Origin: Psychrobacillus sp. BL-248-WT-3
GTDB lineage: Bacteria; Bacillota; Bacilli; Bacillales_A; Planococcaceae
Assembly: GCF_012843435.1 (NCBI RefSeq)
Contig: NZ_JABAFC010000002.1
Location: 62,001 to 126,000 of the forward strand
Direction of reading: 5' to 3'
DNA length: 64,000 bases
Position 1 is the first letter of the stretch. The number at the start of each line of letters is the position of its first letter. The notes below the pieces were generated by a model. That model did not search any database. It was not told the origin of the DNA and saw nothing but the letters and a program-made list of their open reading frames with translations. Positions 17,752 through 26,234 of this stretch are shown here, piece after piece. A program made the position numbers and the translations under genes.

Positions 17752-18552
17752 ATGTTGAAGTATTTATTACCGTATTCTCTACATAATTTAATGCAAGTAT
17801 ATCTACAGCAATTAAATACACATTTGCCTATGAATTTAATAGAAGGAGTCTATTTGTATGGCTCCGTTGCTTTAGACGCTTTTGATGAGAGGAAGAGTGA
17901 TATAGACTTTATCGTTTTATTAAATCGACAGGTAAATGAGAAAGAGATAGAAATGATAAAGGATCTTCATACTCAATTGTCTAAAGAGGAATTAGGTTCT
18001 CGGATGGACGGTATGTATATCCAAGCAACTGACCTTAGTAAGGGGAACGAAACAATGCAACCTTATCCTTTTTGTGCGGATGGCGTTGTTAGAGTTGGGC
18101 ATTGGGACATTAATCATGTGACTTGGTGGGTGTTAAAGGAGCATGGAATTACATTGCAGGGAACAGATATTCAAGAGTTAAAGATTTCTACTGAATGGGA
18201 GGACGTCTTAGGGACGTTAAAATACAATATTAATCAATATTGGTATGAGAAAACAAAAGAAATACCAGATTCAGTGACTGACGAGGTGGTGGAGTTTGTT
18301 ACAGCTACTATTTGCAGAATTCTTTATTCACTCGAATATCAGCAGATCATTTCAAAAAAAGAAGCACTGAGAAAAGGGTTAAGTATGCTGCCAAATGTTT
18401 GGCATCCTTTAATACAAGAAGGGATGAGAATTCGTACATTAGAGCAATCTCCTTCGCTATTTGCAACAGAAAGCTCACGTGCAGAAGCTTGTCGAGATTT
18501 AATATTGTACGCACATGAACTTTGTAATGCACACTATTTTCAGGAGGTATAG
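17752..18552 (+). CDS. nucleotidyltransferase-domain protein (aminoglycoside adenylyltransferase-like)
   Basis: A 266-residue protein. The nucleotidyltransferase signature GSVALDAFDERKSDIDF (G-S-x-n-D-x-D) occurs near residue 36, followed by a helical C-terminal half resembling AadA/ANT(9) proteins. Such enzymes transfer AMP to aminoglycosides, but many chromosomal homologues have no proven drug activity. GAGGAGG precedes the ATG at 17752; a TTG one codon on is equally well placed. It is joined to the next GNAT gene with a 2-nt gap. Confidence 0.75.
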   Translation: MLKYLLPYSLHNLMQVYLQQLNTHLPMNLIEGVYLYGSVALDAFDERKSDIDFIVLLNRQVNEKEIEMIKDLHTQLSKEELGSRMDGMYIQATDLSKGNETMQPYPFCADGVVRVGHWDINHVTWWVLKEHGITLQGTDIQELKISTEWEDVLGTLKYNINQYWYEKTKEIPDSVTDEVVEFVTATICRILYSLEYQQIISKKEALRKGLSMLPNVWHPLIQEGMRIRTLEQSPSLFATESSRAEACRDLILYAHELCNAHYFQEV

Positions 18553-18554
18553 AA

Positions 18555-19061
18555 ATGGAAATTAGAAGATTAATAGGTGATGATGCAGAGGCATATTGGC
18601 AGCTAAGGCTTGAGGCACTGCAAAATAACCCCGAAGCATTTGGTACTAGTTATGAAGAAGCTATTCAAAGAGAAAATCCAATTGAACGAGTAAGAAGCAA
18701 TTTTCAAGTAAATGAGAATTATACGTTCGGTGCATTTGAGGGAGATAAATTAATCGGTATGGTTACTCTTTTACAGGAGAGTGGCTCAAAAATGAAGCAT
18801 AGAGCAAATATATTTGCGATGTATGTTAGTCCACACGGGAGAAGAAAAGGTGCCGGTAAGTCCTTAATGGAGCAGGCGATTAAACAGGCAAGAGAAACTA
18901 ATGAAATTGAAAAGATTAATCTCTCCGTAGTATCTAGTAATGAGTCTGCAAAAAATTTATACCTGCAGCTAGGATTTAAAGTATTTGGAACAGAAGAAAT
19001 GGCTTTAAAGGAAAGAGATGTTTATTACGAGGAACATCATATGACCCTTATATTAAAATAA
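18555..19061 (+). CDS. GNAT-family N-acetyltransferase
   Basis: A 168-residue acetyltransferase. FAMYVSPHGRRKGAGKSLMEQAI holds the classical acetyl-CoA site R-R-x-G-A-G-K, and NLSVVSSNESAKNLYLQLGFKVFG is motif B. AGGAGG overlaps the end of the upstream nucleotidyltransferase gene, showing translational coupling. The next gene starts 12 nt on, so all three are one transcript. Substrate unknown. Confidence 0.87.
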   Translation: MEIRRLIGDDAEAYWQLRLEALQNNPEAFGTSYEEAIQRENPIERVRSNFQVNENYTFGAFEGDKLIGMVTLLQESGSKMKHRANIFAMYVSPHGRRKGAGKSLMEQAIKQARETNEIEKINLSVVSSNESAKNLYLQLGFKVFGTEEMALKERDVYYEEHHMTLILK

Positions 19062-19073
19062 AGGAGAGATAGT

Positions 19074-19466
19074 ATGGAGGAAAAGACAAGTAAACAAAAG
19101 GATAATACCAAGCTGCCTATGATACAAACACCAATACGTTCTATTTTTGAAAAGTTTTCTAGAGAAAAGGATGCTTCTTTAATATACGGGGAACCAATCA
19201 TTATGGACAATAAACGGATTCTGCCAGTAGCCAAAGTGAACTACTTCGTAGGTGGAGGAGGAGGTGGTGGATTTACAGACGAGCAAAATGCTAGTGGTCA
19301 AGGAGAAGGAGCAGGTGGTGTATTTTCGATTAAACCAGTTGGAGTTTATGAAATCACCGAGGAAAATGTAAAATTCAAGCCTATACTTCCGATTAATCAA
19401 TTACTTACTGTGTTCTCCATTATCACCTTAGGTCTTGCCTTCCTATTAAAGAAAAGTCGAAAATAA
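19074..19466 (+). CDS. YtfJ/GerW-family sporulation-related protein
   Basis: A 130-residue protein. The core IYGEPIIMDNKRILPVAKVNYFVGGGGGGG with a glycine run is the mark of the YtfJ (GerW) family, a forespore protein needed for germination in B. subtilis. Here a C-terminal transmembrane helix (about residues 106-124) is followed by KKSRK, which I do not expect in YtfJ, so this may be a membrane-bound relative. It ends the three-gene operon. Confidence 0.8.
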   Translation: MEEKTSKQKDNTKLPMIQTPIRSIFEKFSREKDASLIYGEPIIMDNKRILPVAKVNYFVGGGGGGGFTDEQNASGQGEGAGGVFSIKPVGVYEITEENVKFKPILPINQLLTVFSIITLGLAFLLKKSRK

Positions 19467-19487
19467 GTTCTTTAAATAGCTTAATAG

Positions 19488-19528
19488 AAAAACGCTACCT
19501 TTTAAATTTAGTGGGTAGCGTTTTTTCT
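19488..19528. terminator. bidirectional terminator between ytfJ-like and vanZ-like genes
   Basis: AAAAACGCTACC / GGTAGCGTTTTTT stem. It overlaps the last codons of the VanZ-like gene. Confidence 0.8.
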
Positions 19529-19981
19529 ATTCTTTAACCATTGAACAAGCGTTAGCAATAGCATGGCAAAAATTGCGCCACTTGTATCTAATAGAACATC
19601 CTGAAAGAGTGCAGATCGTCCACTCGTAAAGGATTGATGGAATTCATCTGCTGCTCCTAGAAAAAAGGTAATCAGTATGGCCAACAGCTTTCTGTACTTT
19701 TTTTTCGGTAAAGCAATATAAATGGCTAATCCAATCAAACCAAAATAAAAAAAGTGCGTTCCTTTTCTAATGATAAATTCAACAAATGCATAGTAGCCAC
19801 GTTCCTCGACAGAGACATAAAATCCCCAATATGGAATATGAAATAAAGACAAAAAGGATTCCAATGGCTTGTTGGGAAGCCAGTTTTTAAGCACAGTCTC
19901 TAAAGACTGCTGCTCGGAAGTTTGACCCGAAGCAATAAATACAAAGAGAATTAAAAGTAATAGTGGGATATATTTTTTCAT
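19508..19981 (-). CDS. VanZ family membrane protein
   Basis: A 157-residue integral membrane protein from the ATG at 19981 (MKKYIPLLLL). It has four predicted helices, with the family pattern RKGTHFFYFGLIGLAIY and LGAADEFHQSFTSGRSALFQDVLLDTSGA. VanZ proteins are linked to teicoplanin resistance in enterococci, but chromosomal homologues are widespread and of unknown function. An upstream ATG nine codons earlier is possible but less well placed. Confidence 0.85.
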   Translation of the reverse strand: MKKYIPLLLLILFVFIASGQTSEQQSLETVLKNWLPNKPLESFLSLFHIPYWGFYVSVEERGYYAFVEFIIRKGTHFFYFGLIGLAIYIALPKKKYRKLLAILITFFLGAADEFHQSFTSGRSALFQDVLLDTSGAIFAMLLLTLVQWLKNRKNATH

Positions 19982-20099
19982 ATAAAAACAGTAGCATAAA
20001 CTGAACAAGAAACAAACTAATTACAAGTTTTAACACTAGATAACCATTTCTACCCCAAAATGATACGCTATGGTACACTTACGATAAGTGAATAATTTA

Positions 20100-20280
20100 T
20101 TGCAGGGAAAAGGTGCTGACTTGTCAGCTTAATTGGGAATTCGGTGAAAAACCGAAGCTGTATCCGCAACTGTAAATGCTAATGAAATAAGAAAAATACC
20201 ACTGTCGGCTAGAAGTCGATGGGAAGGTTCTTAGAGTAAAATGATGCATGAGCCAGGAGACCAGCCTTTTCTTGAACGTA
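20100..20280 (+). promoter_or_regulatory. cobalamin riboswitch
   Basis: Contains the core GAAGCTGTATCCGCAACTGTAA (split here only by its middle residues from the textbook form) and the B12-box GAGCCAGGAGACCAGCC near 20250-20267. It precedes the adenosyltransferase-like and BtuF genes, and a terminator hairpin lies at 20361-20392, so B12 should switch the operon off. The rest of 20009-20454 shows no gene. Confidence 0.92.
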
Positions 20281-20360
20281 TAAATACTCTTCGGAAGTTA
20301 AGGGGTTGTACGGCACGTGTCTATTTTTTCGATTGAATTTATAAAACGATAAATAGTATT

Positions 20361-20392
20361 GCGCCGCCCTTTTTGGGGTGGCGTTTTTTGTG
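20361..20392 (+). terminator. riboswitch-controlled terminator
   Basis: GCGCCGCCC-TTTTT-GGGGTGGCG stem with T6, between the aptamer and the first coding region. Confidence 0.85.
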
Positions 20393-20454
20393 CTGTAAGA
20401 GGTCGAGTATTGTATTGCATATGTTCACATTTACTAGGAAGGGAGGGGAAAAAG

Positions 20455-20994
20455 GTGAAAAAGGACATGCGTTATATTTGTTATCCGTTTATGAGAGAGA
20501 AGCCTTCTACAGTAGACTTTGAGATTCGAACGGACTCACTGACGACACGTATCGGCTTGGCTGCTTCTTTAACAAAAGATATTCCAAGAGTATATGAGGA
20601 CCTTATGTATTTGGCCCCGATGGCATACCACTTAAATGGGTCTGTCAGAGGGAAGCTCGCGATCCATGAAGAAGATTTACAGATCCTCAGCGATATGTAC
20701 GATTCCTACGTAAGCGAAGTAGAAGGAAGAGTAGATATATTCGTACTTCCACAAGGTTCAACGGCTGCTTGTGAGTTGCACGTATGTCGAAGTGAAGCAA
20801 AAAAGTCGGTCAGAGCTTTACATAAAGTCTCTTTAGAAAGAGAAGTACCTGAGATTTTATTTGATTACACGCAGCTATTAGCAAATGTATTGTTTGCAAT
20901 GGCGGTATATGTAAATAAGTATCATGGAGTTGACGAGATTCAATTTGTCAGTAAATCATATCCCATGAGAAAAAAGAAAGAATTGGGGGATTAA
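20455..20994 (+). CDS. PduO-type cob(I)alamin adenosyltransferase-like protein
   Basis: A 179-residue protein from the GTG at 20455, behind GGGAGGGG. The C-terminal half matches the PduO/COG2096 helix bundle: FVLPQGSTAACELHVCRSEAKKSVR corresponds to the family FxLPGGS...RxxxRRxER region, followed by a YTQLLANVLFAMAVYVN helix. The N-terminal ATP-site motif TGDxGxT is not visible, and the RRxER arginines are mostly Lys or Ser. It may be a non-catalytic B12-binding paralogue. The cobalamin riboswitch and the BtuF gene starting 3 nt on support a corrinoid role. Confidence 0.7.
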   Translation: MKKDMRYICYPFMREKPSTVDFEIRTDSLTTRIGLAASLTKDIPRVYEDLMYLAPMAYHLNGSVRGKLAIHEEDLQILSDMYDSYVSEVEGRVDIFVLPQGSTAACELHVCRSEAKKSVRALHKVSLEREVPEILFDYTQLLANVLFAMAVYVNKYHGVDEIQFVSKSYPMRKKKELGD

Positions 20995-20997
20995 CAT

Positions 20998-21936
20998 ATG
21001 AATAAACAATTAAGAAATTGGTTAGCGGTACTAATACTTTCTATCTTACTTGTAGGCTGCCAAGAGGCTGAAAAGAATACAGCTGTTGAAACAGATTCTG
21101 TACAAGAAGTAAAGGAATACACTGTAACGGACGATATGGGGAACGAAATTACATTTGAAGAAGTTCCCGACACGGTTGTGTCTCTACAACCAAGCAACAC
21201 AGAAATTCTATTTGCCCTTGGCGTGGGAGATAAAATAGTGGGAGCTACAGAGTATGATACCTATCCAGAAGAAGCACTGGAAATTGAAAGAATTTCCGAT
21301 TCTATGAGCTTTAATGCAGAACGGATTTTAGAGATAAGCCCAGATGTAGTGATAGCGTATACCACCGGTTCTGAGGAAGAGCTTAAAATGTTGGAAGATG
21401 CGGGTTTAGACGTTTTTGTCATTCAATCGGCACTGTCATTTGAAGACGTCTATGGTGATATTGAACAGTTGGCCGCAGTAATGGGAGTTGAGGATAAAGG
21501 AATAAACCTTGTTAACTCTATTAAAACTACTATTCAAAGTGTTGAGGACAAAGTATCGGGTGTAGCTAATCAGAAACAAGTTTATTTTGAGATAAGCCCC
21601 TCTCCTGAAATTTTTACAACTGGTAAAAATACGTTTCAACAAGAAGTTTTAAATAATGCTTCTGTTGTGAATATTTTTGGAGACCAAGAGGGGTGGATTA
21701 AATTATCTGAGGAAGATGTCATTAAGAAAAATCCTCCGATTATCTTAACTACTGTAAATTATGTAGAAGATCCAGTTGGTGAGATTAAGGCTCGTCCAGG
21801 CTGGAACCGGCTAGAGGCTGTACAAAACAACGCCATCTTCCAATTAGATTCGGACATAATGTCTCGCCCTGGTCCACGAATTGGTGAAGCTGTGGAACTA
21901 GTAGCTAAAACCGTTTATCCAGAATTATTTAAATAA
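20998..21936 (+). CDS. btuF: cobalamin ABC transporter substrate-binding lipoprotein (BtuF-like)
   Basis: A 312-residue lipoprotein. The signal peptide ends in LLVGC (lipid Cys at about 21). The mature part has the BtuF/FepB-type periplasmic fold beginning YTVTDDMGNEITFEEVPDTVVSLQPSNTEILFALGVGDKIVGATEYDTYP. It delivers B12 or another corrinoid to a BtuCD importer. No permease or ATPase gene follows, so BtuCD must be elsewhere. Control by the upstream cobalamin riboswitch supports B12 over siderophore as ligand. Confidence 0.85.
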   Translation: MNKQLRNWLAVLILSILLVGCQEAEKNTAVETDSVQEVKEYTVTDDMGNEITFEEVPDTVVSLQPSNTEILFALGVGDKIVGATEYDTYPEEALEIERISDSMSFNAERILEISPDVVIAYTTGSEEELKMLEDAGLDVFVIQSALSFEDVYGDIEQLAAVMGVEDKGINLVNSIKTTIQSVEDKVSGVANQKQVYFEISPSPEIFTTGKNTFQQEVLNNASVVNIFGDQEGWIKLSEEDVIKKNPPIILTTVNYVEDPVGEIKARPGWNRLEAVQNNAIFQLDSDIMSRPGPRIGEAVELVAKTVYPELFK

Positions 21937-21941
21937 AGTAA

Positions 21942-21978
21942 AGGATGGTCTCGTTTTGAGGAGGCCATCTTCTTTTAT
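21942..21978 (+). terminator. terminator of the B12 operon
   Basis: GATGGTCTC / GAGGCCATC stem followed by TTCTTTTATTTT. Confidence 0.75.
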
Positions 21979-21993
21979 TTTAAAACAGGTACC

Positions 21994-22041
21994 TTGCAAT
22001 GGATAATAGTGTTATGGTATAGTACTATTTAATGAATAGTA
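21994..22041 (+). promoter_or_regulatory. promoter with PadR-type operator before the orphan HAAS gene
   Basis: TTGCAA (21994-21999), 18-nt spacer, TATAGT (22018-22023), then the dyad TACTATT-TAATG-AATAGTA (22023-22041). A near-identical promoter and dyad precede the padR gene at 53925-53983. Control by that PadR is inferred. Confidence 0.6.
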
Positions 22042-22058
22042 CCGAGGAGGAGTTAGAA

Positions 22059-22304
22059 GTGACAGCAAACGTTTATATTGAGACATTAGAAAAACAGCTA
22101 TATATTTTAAATGCTAAGGAGCGCCAAGCGGTTGTTCGAGATTTCCAAAAATATTTTTGTGACTTGTTAAGAGAGGGAAAATCCGAGCAAGCAATAATAG
22201 AATCATTAGGAGCACCATCGTATATAGCAAGGGAACTACTTAAGGCTTACTCCGAAGAGGAAATGATCGTAACAGAAGTGGCATATGAAAGTGCATATAT
22301 ATAA
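22059..22304 (+). CDS. orphan HAAS-domain (DUF1700-like) protein
   Basis: An 81-residue protein from the GTG at 22059, behind GAGGAGGAG. It is only the HAAS signalling domain: YIETLEKQLYILNAKERQAVVRDF, then EGKSEQAIIESLGAPSYIARELL. The same domain forms the N-terminus of the DUF4097 protein at 52534-53589, whose padR promoter matches the one here. HAAS domains are normally fused to membrane or beta-strand domains, so a free-standing copy is unusual. An adaptor role is a guess. Confidence 0.7.
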   Translation: MTANVYIETLEKQLYILNAKERQAVVRDFQKYFCDLLREGKSEQAIIESLGAPSYIARELLKAYSEEEMIVTEVAYESAYI

Positions 22305-22340
22305 AATGCTACAAAGGCTAGTTACCCTTTGTAGCATGAC
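22305..22340 (+). terminator. hairpin after the HAAS gene
   Basis: ATGCTACAAAGG / CCTTTGTAGCAT stem without a clear T-tract, so a weak or processing signal. Confidence 0.4.
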
Positions 22341-22341
22341 T

Positions 22342-22497
22342 TCATTGACAAGTTTTAACTGGTTCATTGGGAATCCAAATTTTACAGTTTGAATCTGATA
22401 AATCCCCGTCTGTATAAACTTTCATCTCTGGTGTGTTGCCTATATCACTAACCCCTATCCCATCACACAAACTCCAAGAGGCCCTTTTATTTCTTCG
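22342..22497 (-). pseudogene. possible C-terminal gene remnant
   Basis: A 51-codon reading frame with no start codon, bounded upstream by TAA, reads like protein (SLCDGIGVSDIGNTPEMKVY, then DLSDSNCKIWIPNEPVKTCQ and stop). I do not recognise the family. It could be the tail of a deleted gene, or chance. Confidence 0.25.
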
Positions 22498-22536
22498 TTA
22501 TTTAAAGAAATAAAGAGCAAATGTATATTAACACAT

Positions 22537-22573
22537 GCAAAAAGCCGCCTATTAGAATTTGGCGGCTTTTTGC
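22537..22573. terminator. bidirectional terminator beside tatA
   Basis: GCAAAAAGCCGCC / GGCGGCTTTTTGC perfect 13-bp stem directly after the tatA stop. Confidence 0.85.
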
Positions 22574-22574
22574 A

Positions 22575-22778
22575 TTAGATATTTTTTTTAGTTACTGTTT
22601 CTTTGTCTTCTATTTTAAATTCTTCTGCAACATCGTCTACTATATCTTTAGTTGAGCTTTTAAATTCTTTTAACGTCTCTCCAATTGCTCTACCCAATTG
22701 AGGTAATTTTTTCGGACCGAACACGATTAAAGCAATAATTAATATAATGATTAAACCTGGTATTCCGATATTTGGCAT
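22575..22778 (-). CDS. tatA: Sec-independent protein translocase subunit TatA
   Basis: A 67-residue protein from the ATG at 22778, behind AGGAGAG. It has a short N-terminal membrane helix ([25 protein letters not shown], here residues about 5-29), the FGPKKLP hinge and an amphipathic helix [11 protein letters not shown] with an acidic tail, which is classical TatA. It lies 470 nt from and divergent to the second Tat-substrate module. No tatC is in the window, so it must pair with a TatC encoded elsewhere. Confidence 0.92.
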   Translation of the reverse strand: MPNIGIPGLIIILIIALIVFGPKKLPQLGRAIGETLKEFKSSTKDIVDDVAEEFKIEDKETVTKKNI

Positions 22779-23245
22779 TATAATCTCTCCTATACTGTTT
22801 CTGTATATTCTCATGTGTTTTTTCAATAGTAGTTAATCATACATAAAATTGGTTGTTTTGTATCAATAACACATTATACTCCTACGTTTAAATTTGTAAA
22901 TAATTTAGTTTTAAAAATAATCTAAGCGTTTTGAACTGGAAAAGTCTCTTCGTTATAAAAGTAGCCTTAATCCCTTCTGCAAAAATTTAATTATATAAAT
23001 ATAATCTTATCGTTTATTTATCCAGGAAATACTAATTAATTTATGCCCATAATACAAAGGTTTTTCTATTATTCTGCATTAATTATAAAAATTTAATGTT
23101 TTTTCAGAATAAAATTATATTTTTATAATCGAAATAAATATCTAGTTTTTAAGAAATAAAAGGAGTAGACTGTAAAACGGTTGTTTTGTTTTGTATAAAA
23201 ATTACATTTTCATAGTTGTGTGAACTATGTTAAAGGAGAATAAAA
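22779..23245. other. AT-rich intergenic region between tatA and GMC module 2
   Basis: No gene seen. A small hairpin CATAGTT-GTGTG-AACTATG (23211-23229) lies just before the AAAGGAG ribosome site of the next gene and may affect its translation. Confidence 0.5.
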
Positions 23246-23503
23246 GTGACGCAATATAACTTAGAAGAATTAAAACTGTTGAATCAAGTAATTTTTGCTT
23301 TATTTATAGTAGCAGATTTAGCTCTTGGCCTCTTTTACTATAATAACGAGTTTCCTTGGTTCGCGTTAATAGGTTCAAGTATTGGACTAGCTATAATTGT
23401 TCTTTGCTGGACTGGAAAAAAATATATATACTTTGTCTCATTTTTATTGGTTTATACGATCTTATTCTCATTAATTTATAACTGGCATGTAGTTTTTCAT
23501 TAA
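23246..23503 (+). CDS. small membrane protein of the GMC module, copy 2
   Basis: An 85-residue, three-helix membrane protein starting with GTG behind AAAGGAG. It is clearly paralogous to 8363-8620: both keep LNQV-FALFIVADLAL, FPWFALxG and LAIIVLCWTGKK. No domain is recognised. The conserved order small protein, Tat subunit, GMC enzyme in both copies argues for a functional unit. Confidence 0.78.
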   Translation: MTQYNLEELKLLNQVIFALFIVADLALGLFYYNNEFPWFALIGSSIGLAIIVLCWTGKKYIYFVSFLLVYTILFSLIYNWHVVFH

Positions 23504-23583
23504 TTAGAATATTTTTAACTAATTGTTTACCTAAATAAATAGTTTAACCTATTTTTCAACTAATTTACATTGGAGGTCATATT

Positions 23584-24363
23584 ATGTCAGAACAGGAAAA
23601 CAAGACTACATACTTAGATAAACGTTCATCTAGACGTACTTTTATCAAAAACTCTGGATTAACAGTTGGTGGAGTTGTACTAGGTGGAGCACTCGGTTCT
23701 TTACTAGGGAAAGACTCAACATCTAAAACTAACGAGACTGGGGTTCATTCAGCAGCTGCTGGGGTTAACTACAACCAAGCACTGATGTATTTTGACAAGG
23801 CACAATTTGATACGATAGAGGCTGCAGCAGAGCAAATTTTCCCTAAAACTGAGGTAGGACCCGGTGCTAAAGAATTACTTGTTGCATATTATATCGATCA
23901 CCAACTCGCGGGAAGCTTTGGTCTGAACTCAAAAGAATATATGACCGGTCCTTTCTTCCCAGGAGAAGCAGTTCCACAGCAAGGGTACCAAACACATTTG
24001 AATCGTCAGCAAGTGTTTAACCTTGGAATTACAGCTTTAAATACAGAGGCTGCAAAGAAATCCGATGATAAACCTAAATTCGCTACTTTAACAGAAGAAC
24101 AACAAATCGAAATCTTAAAAGATTTTGAAGCTGATAAGGTTAAATTAAATGGAGCTGTTAGTGCATCCTTTTTCTTCTCTTTACTTAGAAAAGTAACAAT
24201 TGAAGGAGTATATGCTGACCCTATGTACGGCGGTAACAAAGATATGGCTGGTTGGAAGATGAAGAATTTCCCTGGACATCAATCAAGTTATACTAATGTA
24301 TTAGAAAAAGATGAATTCGTGAAAATAGATCCTATGAGCTTAAACTCTCAGCATCAACACTAA
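23584..24363 (+). CDS. Tat-exported gluconate 2-dehydrogenase subunit 3 family protein, copy 2
   Basis: A 259-residue paralogue of 7514-8284. The Tat signal is SSRRTFIKNSG with the same hydrophobic stretch, followed by FDKAQFDTIEAAAEQIFPKTEVGPGA. The main differences are a short insertion (KKSDDKPKF) and changes in the linker after the signal. TTGGAGGTC precedes the ATG. It probably carries the folded GMC flavoprotein across the membrane. Confidence 0.9.
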   Translation: MSEQENKTTYLDKRSSRRTFIKNSGLTVGGVVLGGALGSLLGKDSTSKTNETGVHSAAAGVNYNQALMYFDKAQFDTIEAAAEQIFPKTEVGPGAKELLVAYYIDHQLAGSFGLNSKEYMTGPFFPGEAVPQQGYQTHLNRQQVFNLGITALNTEAAKKSDDKPKFATLTEEQQIEILKDFEADKVKLNGAVSASFFFSLLRKVTIEGVYADPMYGGNKDMAGWKMKNFPGHQSSYTNVLEKDEFVKIDPMSLNSQHQH

Positions 24364-24391
24364 TAAACACCAATAGAAAGGGTGAACAACT

Positions 24392-26107
24392 TTGGCAACT
24401 AAATTACCAAAAACAGATATAGTTTTAGTAGGGGTAGGCTGGGTAGGCGGTATTATCGCAGCAGAACTTACAAAAAAAGGATACAAAGTAGTAGGTATAG
24501 AGCGTGGTAAAGAACGTTCGACTGAAGATTACTTTATGGCTCATGATGAACTACGTTACGCAGAGCGTAAAGAAATGATGCAAGATCTTTCTAAAGAAAC
24601 GATTACATTCCGTCACAATATGACACAACGAGCATTACCTTACCGTGAATGGGGTAGCTTCCTAATCGGAGAAGGAACAGGTGGTTCAGGAGAGCATTGG
24701 AATGGTCAAACTTACCGCTTCCTTCCATACGATTTCGAAATCTATTCAGAAACTGTTAAACGTTACGGAAAAGGTAAAATCCCTAAAGGGATGATGCTTC
24801 AAGACTGGGGTATAACATACGAAGAGTTAGAACCATACTTCGATAAATTTGACGCTATGACGGGTATTAGCGGTGAGGAGAATCCACTACCTGGCTCTCC
24901 ACAAATAAAATACCCTAACCCGCCAATGCTGGAAACACCTGCTATAAAATTATTCAAAAGTGCAGCGAAAGAGCTTGGTTATCATCCATACCATATGCCT
25001 TCTAACAATTTATCGCAATCTTATACTAATCCAGATGGCGTTTCTCGTGGCGCTTGTCAATATTGCGGTTTTTGTGAGCGTTTTGGTTGCGAATATGGAG
25101 CAAAAGCTTCACCAGTAGTTACAGTATTACCTGTAGCTAAAGAAACTGGTAACTTCGAAGTACGTACTCATTCTGTTGTACGTAAAGTTCTACACACTAA
25201 TGGAAAAGCTACTGGCGTGTTATACGTTGATATACGTACTGGTGAAGAGTTTATCCAAGAGGCAGATGTAGTTGTAGTATCAGCTTATCAAATGAACAAT
25301 ATTAAACTATTATTAAACTCTCAACTTGGCCGTCCATATGATCCAGTTACTGGTACAGGTGTCATTGGTAGAAACTATGCATACCAAACAATTCTAGGGA
25401 CTGCTGTAGGTTTCTTTGATAAAGAGTTCAATTTATACGGTGGTGCAGGATCTCTAGGAGCACAAATTGATGACTTTAACGGAGACTTCTTTGATCATAC
25501 TGACTTAGATTTCTTACATGGTGCGACAATTCAAATTACCCAATTAGGGGATCGTCCTATTGCCAACAATCAGATTCCAGCAGGCGTTCCAACTTGGGGG
25601 AAAGAATTTAAAGATGCTTCTGTTACAAATGCAAACCGTGTTCTTATTGTTAAAGCACAAGGAGCTTCCCTTCCTTGGCAAGATAATTACATCGATCAAG
25701 ATCCAACGTATAAAGATGCATTCGGTGATCCATTACTTCGTATGACGTTTAATTGGAAAGATCAAGACCGTCAGCTAATGAAGTTTATGGGCGAAAAATC
25801 AGCTGAGATCATGAAAAAAATGGGTGCAAAAGATATCAAAATTAATGGCCTCGAAGTCGGAGATTACGATATTCGTAACTACCAATCTACTCATAATACT
25901 GGTGGAGTAATTATGGGCTCTAATCCAGAAACAAGTGCTTTAAACAGCTATCTACAAATGTGGGATTGTGAAAACGTATTTGTACCTGGTGCAAGTGCTT
26001 TTGCTCAAAACTCAGGTTACAACCCAACTGGTACAGTTGGAGCACTAGCATATCGTGCTGCGGAAGGTATTGAAAAATACTTAAAAACTGGCGGATTATT
26101 AGTTTAA
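24392..26107 (+). CDS. GMC-family flavoprotein dehydrogenase, copy 2
   Basis: A 571-residue paralogue of the enzyme at 5779-7494, of exactly equal length. It starts with TTG behind AAAGGGTG, where the first copy uses ATG. FAD fold TDIVLVGVGWVGGI, Cys-rich CQYCGFCERFGC and the C-terminal NPTGTVGALAYR are all kept. Differences cluster in the substrate half (about residues 330-490), so the two copies may prefer different alcohols or sugar acids. The substrate cannot be assigned. Confidence 0.9.
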   Translation: MATKLPKTDIVLVGVGWVGGIIAAELTKKGYKVVGIERGKERSTEDYFMAHDELRYAERKEMMQDLSKETITFRHNMTQRALPYREWGSFLIGEGTGGSGEHWNGQTYRFLPYDFEIYSETVKRYGKGKIPKGMMLQDWGITYEELEPYFDKFDAMTGISGEENPLPGSPQIKYPNPPMLETPAIKLFKSAAKELGYHPYHMPSNNLSQSYTNPDGVSRGACQYCGFCERFGCEYGAKASPVVTVLPVAKETGNFEVRTHSVVRKVLHTNGKATGVLYVDIRTGEEFIQEADVVVVSAYQMNNIKLLLNSQLGRPYDPVTGTGVIGRNYAYQTILGTAVGFFDKEFNLYGGAGSLGAQIDDFNGDFFDHTDLDFLHGATIQITQLGDRPIANNQIPAGVPTWGKEFKDASVTNANRVLIVKAQGASLPWQDNYIDQDPTYKDAFGDPLLRMTFNWKDQDRQLMKFMGEKSAEIMKKMGAKDIKINGLEVGDYDIRNYQSTHNTGGVIMGSNPETSALNSYLQMWDCENVFVPGASAFAQNSGYNPTGTVGALAYRAAEGIEKYLKTGGLLV

Positions 26108-26189
26108 AATCGAGAAGCTTCTATATAAAGAAATAATATTTGCTTAAACTTAACAAATAATTTTTACTCATAGAATTAGCCAACAACTT

Positions 26190-26234
26190 AAAAACTGCTA
26201 TCTTCTTTCCATCAAAAGAAGGTAGCAGTTTTTT
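26190..26234. terminator. terminator after GMC module 2
   Basis: AAAAACTGCTATCTTCTTT paired with AAAGAAGGTAGCAGTTTTTT, loop about 5 nt. The following 26235-26355 holds nothing recognisable. Confidence 0.8.

Noticed and set aside
5779-26107. GMC module pair as an assembly duplication
   Set aside because: The copies differ throughout at protein level, use different start codons and have unrelated flanks.
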